Below, one piece after another: positions 17,737-27,504 of a stretch of DNA of 64,000 nt. Numbering within the stretch: position 1 is the first letter of the stretch; every line of letters begins with the position of its first letter. Position numbers and translations under genes: made by a program. The stretch is taken from the NCBI RefSeq assembly GCF_009720385.1, contig NZ_ML769310.1, forward strand, positions 62,001 through 126,000. Reading direction: 5' to 3'. The stretch is from Catellatospora vulcania (GTDB taxonomy: Bacteria > Actinomycetota > Actinomycetes > Mycobacteriales > Micromonosporaceae). The notes beneath the pieces were generated by a model. The model had not been told where the DNA came from. It did no database searches and was given only the letters and a program-made list of their open reading frames with translations.

Positions 17737-18696
17737 GTGGACACCAGGCTGCTGCGCGTGCTCGTCGAGCTGTCGGACCGGGGCACGCTGCGCGCGGTCG
17801 CCGAGGCCACCGGGTACGGCACGTCGGCGGTGTCGCAGCAGTTGGCCACGCTGACCCGGGAGGTCGGCGCGCCGCTGGTCGAGCGCACGGGGCGGACGGT
17901 CCGGCTGACTCCGGCGGGGCGGCGGCTGGTCACGCACGCGCGGCCGATCCTGGCGGCGGTGGACGCGGCACGTGCGGCGCTGGCCCGGGGCGGGGAGCCG
18001 GGCGGGGCGGTGCACGTGGCGGCGTACGCGTCGGTGCTGTCGGGGGATCTGATCCCGGTGGTGCGGGAGCTGGCGGTGTCACATCCGGGGTTGCAGCTGC
18101 TGCTGCAGGAGCGGGAGCCGCCGGAGGTGGTGCGGCTGCTGGAGGACGACCAGGTCGACCTGGGTTTCGTGTACGACTACGACCTGGTTCCGCGTGGTTA
18201 TGACGGCTACGTGGTGCGGCAGCTGTGTGAGACGCCGATGGTGCTGGCGGTGCCGTCGGAGCGGGCGCTGCCCGACGAGATCGACGGCCCGGGGCGGTTG
18301 TGCGCGCTGGCGGGGCAGTCGTGGGTGGTGAACTCGCGCGGGCCGGCCGACGACGAGTTGGCGGTGCGGGTGTGCGCGCTGGCGGCGTACCAGCCGATGA
18401 TCGAGCATCGGGCGGACAGCATGGATCTGGTGCTGGACCTGGTGTCGGCGGATCTGGGGGTGGCGCTGGTGCCCGGTCACCTGCCCGCGCATCCCGGGGT
18501 GCGGTACGTGCCGATGCCGGGGGTGCCGGTGCGGCGGCGCATGTTCTCGATCACCAGGCCGGGCCGGGAGCACTGGCCCGCGGTGAGCCTGGTGATCGAG
18601 CGGGTCGCCGCGCACGCGCTGGCGGAGCGGTGGCGCTCAGGCCAGCCACTGGTCGTAGGACAGCCGGGCGATCAGGGCCAGCACGACGACCAATAG
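17737..18696 (+). CDS. LysR-family transcriptional regulator
   Basis: 319 residues. The N-terminal winged helix reads RLLRVLVELSDRGTLRAVAEATG followed by SAVSQQLATLTREVGAPLVERTGR. The effector domain follows (VSADLGVALVPGHLP). The GTG at 17737 is set by the start of the HTH and by a GATGAT hexamer 6 nt upstream. It is divergent from the RhtA-like exporter and probably controls it. The final 60 bp overlap the 3' end of the convergent TSUP gene, so the last 20 residues (rich in Gln, Gly and Asp) are encoded antisense to that gene. Confidence 0.88.
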   Translation: MDTRLLRVLVELSDRGTLRAVAEATGYGTSAVSQQLATLTREVGAPLVERTGRTVRLTPAGRRLVTHARPILAAVDAARAALARGGEPGGAVHVAAYASVLSGDLIPVVRELAVSHPGLQLLLQEREPPEVVRLLEDDQVDLGFVYDYDLVPRGYDGYVVRQLCETPMVLAVPSERALPDEIDGPGRLCALAGQSWVVNSRGPADDELAVRVCALAAYQPMIEHRADSMDLVLDLVSADLGVALVPGHLPAHPGVRYVPMPGVPVRRRMFSITRPGREHWPAVSLVIERVAAHALAERWRSGQPLVVGQPGDQGQHDDQ

Positions 18697-19416
18697 CACG
18701 ATGCGGACGAACCCGGACCCTCGTTTGAGGGCCATTCGCGCGCCTACCTGGGCTCCGATGATGTTGCAGACGGCCATGGCAGCGCCGAGCTGCCACCAGA
18801 CGTGGCCGCCGGCGGCGAACACGATGAGCGCGCCGAGGTTGGTGCCCGCGTTGACGATCTTGGCCATGGCCGAGCCGTGCAGGAAGTCCGCGCCGATGAC
18901 GGTGGTGAAGGTGAGCACCAGGAAGGTGCCGGTGCCGGGGCCGATCATGCCGTCGTACAGCGCGATGAGGCCGCCGGCGAGCGCGACGGCGAGCGCGGCG
19001 CGGCCCTGGGTGCGCCGTTCGGGGTGGGCGTAGATGCCGTTGTTCGGGCGGAACGTGACGAACAGCGCGACGGCGACCAGGATGCCGAGCACGACGGGCC
19101 GGTAGACGTCCTTGTTGGGGGTCAGCTCGATGGCCAGCCACGCGCCGATGCCGGAGACGACCACGGCGATGGCTCCGGCGGGCCCGGCGACGCGCCAGTC
19201 GATGCGGGTGTGCCGCGCGTAGGTGATCGCGGCGCTGGTGGTGCCGGCGATCGCGGTCATCTTGTTGGTGCCCAGGGCGGTCGCCAGCGGCACCTGGGGC
19301 GGCAGGCCGATGAGCAGTGCGGGCAGCAGGAGCAGTCCGCCGCCGCCGACCACGGCGTCCACCCACCCGGCGGCGGTGGCGGCGGTCAGCAGCAGCGTGA
19401 GGCTACCGGCGTCCAC
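18637..19416 (-). CDS. TSUP-family sulfite/organosulfur transporter (TauE/SafE)
   Basis: 259 residues, about eight membrane segments. The repeated TSUP signature appears as GWVDAVVGGGGLLLLP with ATALGTNKM in the first half, and IALYDGMIGPGTGTFLVL with HGSAMAKIVNAGTN in the second. Family members move sulfite, sulfonates or other small anions across the membrane. It ends inside the LysR coding region with a 60-bp tail-to-tail overlap. No sulfur-oxidation genes are nearby to narrow the substrate. Confidence 0.88.
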   Translation of the reverse strand: MDAGSLTLLLTAATAAGWVDAVVGGGGLLLLPALLIGLPPQVPLATALGTNKMTAIAGTTSAAITYARHTRIDWRVAGPAGAIAVVVSGIGAWLAIELTPNKDVYRPVVLGILVAVALFVTFRPNNGIYAHPERRTQGRAALAVALAGGLIALYDGMIGPGTGTFLVLTFTTVIGADFLHGSAMAKIVNAGTNLGALIVFAAGGHVWWQLGAAMAVCNIIGAQVGARMALKRGSGFVRIVLLVVVLALIARLSYDQWLA

Positions 19417-19440
19417 GAGCCGGCACGGGGGTGCTGTGGA

Positions 19441-19530
19441 TCATGATTGGCGGCGCTTGGTGGCGAGCCACATCCCGATCGCCCCGATGGCGATGAAGAG
19501 CAGCATGAAGCAGACGAGGGCCTTGAACAC
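19441..19530 (-). CDS. Possible 29-residue membrane peptide
   Basis: A GTG-started frame encodes 29 residues: FKALVCFMLLFIAIGAIGMW forms one membrane helix and a basic tail ATKRRQS follows. The positive-inside rule suggests a cytoplasmic C-terminus. It lies 24 bp upstream of the TSUP start on the same strand and could be a small partner of the transporter. The ribosome-binding site is poor. I support it only from the clear hydrophobic-plus-basic pattern in an otherwise empty space. Confidence 0.4.
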   Translation of the reverse strand: MFKALVCFMLLFIAIGAIGMWLATKRRQS

Positions 19531-19667
19531 CCGGCAACCATAGCGACTGTCCCGCCGATGATCGATAGCGGCGGTCTGGGCGAACCCGGGTGGGCGGTCG
19601 TGCGCCTGGCGTAAGTTGGGCGGTGGTCGAACCCCCGGGGCCGTACTTGGGATGGGAGGAGTAGACC

Positions 19668-20477
19668 ATGTTCATCCGCCGGGCCCTCGCGGGCTTCTTC
19701 GGCTTTGTCACCGCCGTGCTGCTCATGTCGCTCACGGCAGCGCCCGCCGCTGCGGCGGGCAAGCAGACGAAACCGACGATCGTGCTGGTACACGGCGCGT
19801 TCGCCGACTCGTCGAGCTGGGATGGGGTCGTGCCGCTGCTGCAGGCGCAGGGCTACAACGTGATCTCCGCGGCGAATCCGCTGCGCGGCGTGAGCAGCGA
19901 CGCCGACTATGTCGCCGCGCTGCTCAAGAGCATCCCCGGGCCGGTGGTGCTGGTCGGGCACTCCTACGGCGGCAGCGTGATCTCCAACGCGGCCGAGGGC
20001 AACCCGAACGTCAAGGCGCTGGTGTACGTGGCGGCGTTCGCGCCCGAGGTGGGCGAGTCCGCGGCGGCGCTGTCGGCGAAGTTCCCCGGCAGCACCCTGG
20101 GCCCGACCCTGGCCAAGCCGGTGCCGCTGGCCGGTGGCGGCAACGACCTCTACATCGACCAGGCCAAGTTCCAGGACCAGTTCGCCGCCGACGTCCCGGC
20201 GGAGAAGGCGAAGCTGATGGCGGTCGCCCAGCGCCCGATCACCGAGGCGGCGCTGAACGAGCCGTCACCGGCGTCGGCGTGGAAGAACATCCCGTCGTGG
20301 TTCGTGTACGGCTCGGCGGACAAGAACATCCCGCCGCAGGCGCAGGCGTTCATGGCGCAGCGGGCCGGGTCCAAGGAGACGGTCGTCGTCGACGGCGCGT
20401 CGCACGTCGTGATGATCTCCCACCCGGACCAGGTCGCGAAGGTCATCCAGAACGCCGCCGCGACCGCGACGGAGTAG
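19668..20477 (+). CDS. Secreted alpha/beta hydrolase
   Basis: 269 residues. A signal peptide of about 30 residues ends in an AAPAAAA run. The alpha/beta-hydrolase fold follows, with VLVHGAFADSSSW (oxyanion strand), nucleophile elbow GHSYGG and the final His in GASHVVMISHP. This pattern resembles the esterase/haloperoxidase-like family often annotated as alpha/beta fold hydrolase; the substrate is unknown. GGAGGAG lies just before the ATG. A strong hairpin follows 17 bp behind the stop. Confidence 0.88.
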   Translation: MFIRRALAGFFGFVTAVLLMSLTAAPAAAAGKQTKPTIVLVHGAFADSSSWDGVVPLLQAQGYNVISAANPLRGVSSDADYVAALLKSIPGPVVLVGHSYGGSVISNAAEGNPNVKALVYVAAFAPEVGESAAALSAKFPGSTLGPTLAKPVPLAGGGNDLYIDQAKFQDQFAADVPAEKAKLMAVAQRPITEAALNEPSPASAWKNIPSWFVYGSADKNIPPQAQAFMAQRAGSKETVVVDGASHVVMISHPDQVAKVIQNAAATATE

Positions 20478-20494
20478 GCCCCGACGCGGCGAAG

Positions 20495-20527
20495 GCCGCC
20501 GTCCCGGTGCGGGACGGCGGCTTTCGC
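20495..20527 (+). terminator. Terminator after the secreted hydrolase
   Basis: A perfect 12-bp stem GCCGCCGTCCCG (20495-20506) and CGGGACGGCGGC (20510-20521) with a GTG loop is followed by TTTCGCG. It separates the hydrolase from the convergent Spo0M gene. Confidence 0.8.
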
Positions 20528-20560
20528 GTTCTTCGGCCGGGCCGCAGGAGAAACCGGTGG

Positions 20561-21532
20561 CTACTCGTCGCCGAAGCCGAAGTCCATGTCCATGTCGAAG
20601 ACCTCCTCGGCCACCTCGCCGGCGACCATGCCGCCGACGAAGCCCGCGGCCGCACCGGCGGCGACGCCGCCCATGCCGTGCCCACGGTGACTCTGGTGGC
20701 CGCCGTGCCCGCCGTGGAAGCCGTGCCCACCGCCGTGCCCGTAGCCGCCGCCGTGGCCCGCGCCGTGGCGGTCCAGCGCCCCGCGGATCCAGCCGTCGAC
20801 GACGGCCGGCCAGTCGGTGCGGCCGGCGTCGGCGTGGCCGACGTGGTGGCGGCTGAACGAGTCGTGCGAGCCGAGGAAGCCGCGCTTGTCGAACTCCAGG
20901 ATCACGTCCATGCCCTGCGGGCTGGTGATGAAGGTCAGCTCCAGCTGGCGCATGCGGCCGGCGTACGCCTGCGCGGGGTGGAACTCGATCTCCTGGTAGA
21001 ACGGCAGCGTCTGGTGCACCCCGCTGATCCGGCCGCGCTCCAGGTCGGCGCGGGTGAAGTGGAAGCCGAGCCGGGTGAACGCCTCCATCACCGCGGCCTG
21101 CAGCGGCAGCGGCTCGACGCCGACCGGGTCGATGTCGGTCTTGTCCACGGACTTGGCCACCGACAGCTCGGTGCGCACGCCCATGGTCATGCCGTGCAGC
21201 GGCGTGCCGTAGAACCGGGTGACCGGGGTCTCCCACGGCACCTCGACGGTGAACGGCAGGGAGTGCTGCGCACCGGCGGGCAGGTTGAACGAGCCGGTCA
21301 GGTGCACCCGGTGGAACTCCACGGTGGTGTCGTACTCGCTGTCGTGCCCCTCCACCTCGACCCGGGTGACCAGGCCGACGGAGACGTACTCGATCAGGGT
21401 GTCGTGGTCACCGCCGCGGATGTGCACGGTGCCGGACAGCGTGCCGCCTGGCTGCACGACGGGGGTCGCGAGCACGGTGTCCACCGACGGGCCGCCGACA
21501 CCGAAGGCGGCGAGCATCTTCTTGAAAACCAC
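20561..21532 (-). CDS. Sporulation-control protein Spo0M-like
   Basis: 323 residues. The N-terminal arrestin-like Spo0M domain begins VVFKKMLAAFGVGGPSVDTV and includes VQPGGTLSGTVHIRGGDHD. The C-terminal third is unusual: a Gly/His-rich tract (GHGGGYGHGGGHGFHGG), then a GxxxG-rich hydrophobic stretch (AAGAAAGFVGGMVAGEV) and an acidic Asp/Met/Phe tail. In Bacillus, Spo0M affects sporulation and cell-shape control; in actinomycetes the role is unclear. Start GTG 21532 has GAGGAGA upstream and matches the usual N-terminus, so the longer frame is rejected. Confidence 0.88.
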   Translation of the reverse strand: MVFKKMLAAFGVGGPSVDTVLATPVVQPGGTLSGTVHIRGGDHDTLIEYVSVGLVTRVEVEGHDSEYDTTVEFHRVHLTGSFNLPAGAQHSLPFTVEVPWETPVTRFYGTPLHGMTMGVRTELSVAKSVDKTDIDPVGVEPLPLQAAVMEAFTRLGFHFTRADLERGRISGVHQTLPFYQEIEFHPAQAYAGRMRQLELTFITSPQGMDVILEFDKRGFLGSHDSFSRHHVGHADAGRTDWPAVVDGWIRGALDRHGAGHGGGYGHGGGHGFHGGHGGHQSHRGHGMGGVAAGAAAGFVGGMVAGEVAEEVFDMDMDFGFGDE

Positions 21533-21585
21533 GGAACTGATCTCCTCGTAAGTGCGGGGTCCACTCGACCTGCGCTCACACCTTC

Positions 21586-23172
<1,587 letters not shown>

Positions 23173-23217
23173 GAACACCACCGGGAGGTTTTCGCAAACA
23201 GAAGCCTGCCGGGCGTG

Positions 23218-23253
23218 TGCGACGCCCCCGCGTACGCGGTCGGGCGGGTCGCA
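23218..23253 (-). promoter_or_regulatory. Leader hairpin upstream of the ABC-F gene (possible attenuator)
   Basis: On the minus strand the leader can form a stem TGCGAC/GTCGCA extended by CGCCC/GGGCG around GTACGC. T-rich sequence (TTCTGTTT) follows about 15 nt on, before the ABC-F start. A three-codon frame ATG AAG CTG TGA (23293-23282) lies upstream. Together these resemble ribosome-mediated attenuation, but the evidence is only structural. Confidence 0.35.
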
Positions 23254-23294
23254 GCCTCAGGTCACAGGCCGGTCGGTGATGTCACAGCTTCATA

Positions 23295-23322
23295 GTGGGG
23301 CCAGCCTAACGGCCGGCCCCAC
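23295..23322 (-). terminator. Hairpin after the AKR-GNAT pair
   Basis: Arms GTGGGGCC (23295-23302) and GGCCCCAC (23315-23322) are perfect and extended by GCC/GGC. It begins 16 bp behind the GNAT stop codon on the minus strand. Confidence 0.55.
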
Positions 23323-23337
23323 CGAGCTGCCAGTGAT

Positions 23338-23625
23338 TTACGCCCGCTCGATCAGCGGCAGGTATTCCGGGTGGTCCTGCACCCAGCGGCGCACGAACGA
23401 GCACGACGGCACCACGTGCACGTCGTCCTCGGCGGCCCCGGCCAGCGCCGCCGCGCACAGCATCGCGCCGATGCCGCGCCCGCGCGCCTCCGGTTCGACG
23501 CCGGTGTGGTCGAACACGATCGACCCCGGCTTGCGGTGGTACGTCAGCACACCCAGCAGGCGGCCGCCCTGGCGGGCTTCGTAGCGGCTGCTCTCGGGGA
23601 CCTCGACGACCTCGACTCCGGTCAC
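23338..23625 (-). CDS. Small GNAT-like N-acetyltransferase
   Basis: 95 residues. This is the short GNAT form (YjdJ-like). It has a beta strand GSIVFDHTGVEPEARGRGIG that contains the acetyl-CoA-binding RGRGIG loop, and a C-terminal CSFVRRWVQDHPEY. In this family that Cys, together with the C-terminal WVQDHPEY-type motif, is conserved. GTG 23625 has GGAGAGG upstream. It follows the aldo/keto reductase by 23 bp and is probably in the same transcript. The substrate is unknown. Confidence 0.85.
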   Translation of the reverse strand: MTGVEVVEVPESSRYEARQGGRLLGVLTYHRKPGSIVFDHTGVEPEARGRGIGAMLCAAALAGAAEDDVHVVPSCSFVRRWVQDHPEYLPLIERA

Positions 23626-23648
23626 GACCGTTTCCTCTCCACCTGGTG

Positions 23649-24611
23649 TCACAGCGTGGGCAGCGGCGCGAGCTTGTCCAGTTCGGCCAGCTCCGCCGTG
23701 GTCGGCTCCCAGTCGGCGGCGGCCGCGTTCGCGGCGACCTGGGCCGGGCTGGTCGCGCCGGCGATGACCGACCCGCAGCCCGGTTGCGCCGCCAGCCAGC
23801 CGATCGCGACCTTGCCCAGCTCGTGGCCGTTGGCCTGGGCCCACTCCGCGAGCGCCTCGACGGTGTTCAGCCGCTCGTCGGTGATGAACCCGGCCTGGTC
23901 CTTGGCCAGCCGGCTGTCCGAAGGCGCGTCCTGACCCTTGCGGACCTTGCCGGTCAGCAGGCCGTTCGCCAGCGGGAAGAACGGCAGCACGCCCAGCCCG
24001 AAGTGCCGTGCCGCGGGCACGACCTCGATCTCGCTGCCGCGCTCCAGCATCGACCAGTGGTTCTGCGCGCTGACGAACGGCGTCACGCCCATCGACTCGG
24101 CCAGCCGTGCGGCGTCGGCGATCTGCCAGCCCGCGAACTGCGAGCTGCCGACGTAGCGCACCTTGCCCTCGACGACCAGCTCGTGCAGCGCGGCCAGGGT
24201 CTCCGCAAGCGGCGTCACCGGGTCCGGCGTGTGCAGCTGGTACAGGTCGATGTGATCGGTGTCCAGCCGCCGCAGCGACTCCTCGACCGCCCGGCGGATG
24301 TACGCCCGCCCGCCTTTTGCGCCCGCGGCCGGGCCGTAGCCCATGTCCGCGCCCTGGTGGCCGAACTTGGTGGCCAGCACGACCTGGTCGCGGCGTCCCT
24401 TGAGGACCTCGCCCAGCATCGACTCCGACGCCCCGATCGCCGTCGCCCGGCCGTAGATGTCCGCGGTGTCGAAGAACGTGATCCCCGCGTCGATGGCGGC
24501 GTCGACCACGGCACGCGTGCCGTCCAGATCAAGCCGCCATCCGAAGTTGTTGCACCCCAGCCCGACCGCCGAAACGACCAGCCCCGACTTTCCCAGTGCC
24601 CGATAACGCAT
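23649..24611 (-). CDS. Aldo/keto reductase
   Basis: 320 residues, NADPH-dependent TIM-barrel oxidoreductase. The catalytic tetrad is visible: Asp and Tyr in FFDTADIYG, Lys in VVLATKFGHQG and His in LYQLHTPDP. The C-terminal NADP-binding region includes VIAGATSPAQVAANA. Start ATG 24611 lies 7 nt behind a TAGTGT hexamer, which suggests a leaderless transcript; the longer frame to 24635 crosses that promoter. A GNAT gene follows. The substrate is unknown. Confidence 0.9.
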   Translation of the reverse strand: MRYRALGKSGLVVSAVGLGCNNFGWRLDLDGTRAVVDAAIDAGITFFDTADIYGRATAIGASESMLGEVLKGRRDQVVLATKFGHQGADMGYGPAAGAKGGRAYIRRAVEESLRRLDTDHIDLYQLHTPDPVTPLAETLAALHELVVEGKVRYVGSSQFAGWQIADAARLAESMGVTPFVSAQNHWSMLERGSEIEVVPAARHFGLGVLPFFPLANGLLTGKVRKGQDAPSDSRLAKDQAGFITDERLNTVEALAEWAQANGHELGKVAIGWLAAQPGCGSVIAGATSPAQVAANAAAADWEPTTAELAELDKLAPLPTL

Positions 24612-24650
24612 GATCGCCACACTATCTCGCCCCACCCGGCCCCCGTTTGG

Positions 24651-24721
24651 CGCAACTCTTAAAGAGTCGCGGCCTTCAGGACCTGTCGAGGGCGCAACTC
24701 CGTCAGAGTCGCGAAGCCGCG
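24651..24721. repeat. Degenerate family C repeat, copy 2
   Basis: The first 32 nt (24651-24682) match the family C arm at 9162-9192 with one substitution and one extra base. Instead of the inverted arm, a decayed direct copy follows at 24693-24721 (CGCAACTC, AGAGTCGCG, GCCGCG). It lies between the AKR promoter and the next gene. Confidence 0.65.
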
Positions 24722-24731
24722 GGCCGGTGGG

Positions 24732-24974
24732 TCAGGGGATGAAGCGGGACAGGAGGTCCTGGGCGGCGCGGTCGACGGCGTCGCCGTTGCCGGGGTCGGG
24801 GACCTTGATCTGCGCGCCGCTGACGGTGTACCACTCCTCGGCGCCCTTGTACTGCGCCCGCAGGCGCACCGTGCCGTCGGGGCCGACCTTCGGCTCGAGG
24901 GTCAGCTCACCGGTGATCGTGCCGACCTCGTCGGTCATCACCCCGCCCGGCGGCGCCACCACGTCTTTGGTCAT
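24732..24974 (-). CDS. Conserved small hypothetical protein
   Basis: 80 residues. No named family is recognised. The sequence is mostly beta-like, with alternating charged and hydrophobic residues: GTITGELTLEPKVGPDGTV then LRAQYKGAEEWYTVSG. It has no signal peptide or membrane segment. The start MTKDVVAP at 24974 is chosen because the upstream frame turns Arg-rich and non-coding. It may be a small cytoplasmic protein; the divergent neighbour is a DUF4184 membrane protein. Confidence 0.6.
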   Translation of the reverse strand: MTKDVVAPPGGVMTDEVGTITGELTLEPKVGPDGTVRLRAQYKGAEEWYTVSGAQIKVPDPGNGDAVDRAAQDLLSRFIP

Positions 24975-25094
24975 GACGCCCGCATACCCCGTCACCCGCC
25001 GCCCAACCCGCCCGGCGTGCACATTCGGATCTGGCCGGGTCGGGGTGGTTCCAGCGGCCACCACACGTCCGGATCCTGCGGCTATGCTCCCGCG

Positions 25095-25889
25095 ATGCCG
25101 CTGACGTTTCCCTCGCACCTGGCGGCGGTGCTGCCGTTGAAGCTGTGGCGGCCACGCTGGTTCGACGGTGTGGCGCTGGCGTCCGGCACGGTCGCACCGG
25201 ACGTCGCCTACCTGGTGCTGGACGCGGACGGGCGGCTGTTCGCCGACACGCACGCGTGGTCGGCGCTGCTGTGGTGGTGCCTGCCGACGGCACTGGCATT
25301 CACCTGGATCGTCCGGCGCTCGGTCGGCACGGTCGCTGTCCACCTGCCGGACAGCCGGCGTTTCGCCTGGCGGTCGTACGCCGCGCTCGCCGACCACCGG
25401 CGCCACTGGTGGATCACCGCCGCATCATGCCTGCTCGGCGCGGCCAGCCACGTCGCCTGGGACCGGCTCACCCACACCGACGGCTGGATTCACGTCGTCT
25501 TCGGCGTCCGTTGGGCAGACATCAGCGAGGTCCCCTGGTGGACGGTTTCCGACCTGGCCAGCACCGTGATCGGGGCGGCCGTCGTCGTCACCCTCGCGGC
25601 CCGCACCGGCCGTGATCGCGCCACCGCCCTGGCCGACAGCGAGGACGATGACGGTATCGGCGTCGGTTCGGGCCTGCTCGAGCCCCGGCCACGGATCTTC
25701 TGGACGGCCGCAGCCGTCACGGCGCTGGCGGGTCTGGCGGTGGTGCCGTCGCTGCCGGGTGCAGAGCTGGCGGCAGCCACCGGCGTACGCGTCCTGCACG
25801 TCGCCGCCGCGGCATTGCTGATCGGCGCCGTGGCGGTACGGATCTCGGCTCGCCGCGGCGTCAGCCCGACGGGGACGGGGCGGGGCTGA
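25095..25889 (+). CDS. DUF4184 family membrane protein
   Basis: 264 residues. The family N-terminus is clear: PLTFPSHLAAVLPLK, then ALASGTVAPDVAY. Five or six hydrophobic segments follow, with conserved His/Asp positions (GAASHVAWDRLTH) that resemble metal ligands of membrane hydrolases. Function is unknown. The ATG at 25095 lies 6 nt behind TATGCT, a probable -10 of a leaderless mRNA, so the longer frame is rejected. It is convergent with the kinase gene, leaving 5 bp between stops. Confidence 0.85.
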   Translation: MPLTFPSHLAAVLPLKLWRPRWFDGVALASGTVAPDVAYLVLDADGRLFADTHAWSALLWWCLPTALAFTWIVRRSVGTVAVHLPDSRRFAWRSYAALADHRRHWWITAASCLLGAASHVAWDRLTHTDGWIHVVFGVRWADISEVPWWTVSDLASTVIGAAVVVTLAARTGRDRATALADSEDDDGIGVGSGLLEPRPRIFWTAAAVTALAGLAVVPSLPGAELAAATGVRVLHVAAAALLIGAVAVRISARRGVSPTGTGRG

Positions 25890-25894
25890 GCGGA

Positions 25895-27337
25895 TCAGAC
25901 GACTTTGCAGACGCCGGTGGCGGTGGCGATGACGACCTCGACGGTCGATCCGGCTGCGACGACGGAGCCGCCTGCCGGGGTCTGCTCAAGGACGTGGCAC
26001 TTGTCGGGCGTCGACCGGTACTCGATGTGGGCGACCAGGCCGAGGCGCTGCATCGCCTCTGTCACCTCGACCTCCCGCCAGCCGAACATGCCCGGCACGG
26101 TCCGGGTCGTGGACTGCGGGCTCGGTGAGGCGGCGGGGCTCGCCGGGTCGGCGGGGCCGGGAGCGGTCGAGTTCGCGGGGGCGTCTGAGGGCCCGTTCTC
26201 GCCGGGCCTGGCGGGCGGTGACAGCGTGTGCGTCGGTGTCGTGCCCGCCGCGGAGCCCGTCGCCTGGGCCGGAGAGCCCGCGAGGGTGGCACCCGAAGCG
26301 GCCACCGGCAGGGACGCGTCCGGGCCCTGCGCGTCGGTGGGCGGGGTGCCGCCCCGGGACAGCACGAAGGCGACGAGCGCCACCAGCGCCAGCACTCCCG
26401 CCGCGCCGACCAGCACAGGCCGCCGTCGCGCGGCTACGGCCACGGCCGGCCCGGTCTCGGTCGCCGCCCGTGGCAGCGCAGCGTTCGGCGTCGCCGGCAC
26501 ACCGGCTGCGGCCTGGCCCGCGACCTCTCGCATCGCCGCCGAGGCGGCCTGGGACAGCGCGGCCGCGCTGGGCCACCGGTCGGCCGGGTCCTTGGCCATC
26601 GCCCGCATGACCAGCGCCCGGACGGGCTCGGGAACACTCGGCGGCAGCTCCGGCGGCGGCTCGTTCACGTGCTGGATCGCCACCGCGAACGGGGTGTCCC
26701 CGGCGAACGGCCGGCGCTGGGTCAGCATCTCGTAGGCGACGACACCCAGGGCGTACACGTCGGTCGCGGGACCGATGTCGGAGCCGGTCACCTGCTCCGG
26801 GGCCAGATACGACGCGGTGCCGAAGATCTCGCCCGCGGCGGTGAGCCGGTCGGCGGCGACGATCCGGGCGATGCCGAAGTCGGTCAGCGCCAGCCGCCCG
26901 TCCGGACGCAGCAGCAGGTTCGCGGGCTTCACGTCACGGTGCACGATGCCCTGCAGGTGCGCTGCGTGAATGGCGTCGGCGGCCTGCGCCAGCAGCCGCA
27001 TCGCGCGGGCGGGCTCCAGCGGCCCGACCCGGCGCACCAGCGACAGCAGCGACTCGCCCTCGACGAACTGCATCACCAGGTACGCGATGCCGTCGGCCTG
27101 GCCGTAGTCGTAGATCTCGACGATGCCCGGGTCGCTGAGCGCCGCCATCGCCTGCGCCTCAGCCCGGAACCGGGCGGCGAAGCCGGGATCGGCGGCCAGG
27201 TTCGGCAGCAGCACCTTCACCGCGACCCGGCGGGCCAGCACCGTGTCGTCGGCGCTCCACACCTCACCCATGCCACCGCGGGCGATCAGAGTCTGCAGCG
27301 TGTACCGGCCGCCGAGCGTCAACCCCGGGTCAAGCAT
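25895..27337 (-). CDS. PASTA-domain Ser/Thr protein kinase
   Basis: 480 residues, PknB-like receptor kinase. The kinase domain has the Gly-rich loop ARGGMGEVW, Lys41 in VAVKVLL, catalytic HRD (133-135) in GIVHRDVKPAN and DFG (153-155). A single membrane segment (about 311-331) is followed by a Pro/Ala/Thr-rich linker and one PASTA-like domain near the C-terminus (VPGMFGWREVEVTEAM, then LEQTPAGGSVVAAGSTV). PASTA domains sense peptidoglycan fragments or lipid II. Having one PASTA unit rather than three to four, and two Cys in it, is somewhat unusual. There is no phosphatase or FHA neighbour. Confidence 0.92.
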   Translation of the reverse strand: MLDPGLTLGGRYTLQTLIARGGMGEVWSADDTVLARRVAVKVLLPNLAADPGFAARFRAEAQAMAALSDPGIVEIYDYGQADGIAYLVMQFVEGESLLSLVRRVGPLEPARAMRLLAQAADAIHAAHLQGIVHRDVKPANLLLRPDGRLALTDFGIARIVAADRLTAAGEIFGTASYLAPEQVTGSDIGPATDVYALGVVAYEMLTQRRPFAGDTPFAVAIQHVNEPPPELPPSVPEPVRALVMRAMAKDPADRWPSAAALSQAASAAMREVAGQAAAGVPATPNAALPRAATETGPAVAVAARRRPVLVGAAGVLALVALVAFVLSRGGTPPTDAQGPDASLPVAASGATLAGSPAQATGSAAGTTPTHTLSPPARPGENGPSDAPANSTAPGPADPASPAASPSPQSTTRTVPGMFGWREVEVTEAMQRLGLVAHIEYRSTPDKCHVLEQTPAGGSVVAAGSTVEVVIATATGVCKVV

Positions 27338-27417
27338 GGAAGCCAGCCTTCGGCATCAACCGCCGTCAGTCAAACCCCCTGTTCAACCGCAGAGCCCGAC
27401 TCCCGCGCAAGCGGCCC

Positions 27418-27477
27418 GCAGTTTCGGGGAAAGTGCAGAAATCACGTCGCTGATTCGTGCGCTTTCCCCGAAACTGC
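27418..27477. repeat. Palindromic repeat, family B copy 2
   Basis: Arms carry GCAGTTTCGGGGAAAGTGCA on the left and the complementary CTTTCCCCGAAACTGC on the right (ends 27477), with a central loop around CACGTCGCTG. It starts 27 bp behind the GNAT stop codon. The match to copy 1 at 519-581 includes the 15-nt core TTTCGGGGAAAGNGC. Confidence 0.8.
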
Positions 27478-27504
27478 AAGCGGGAACGGCGTCAGCCGCG
27501 GGCG

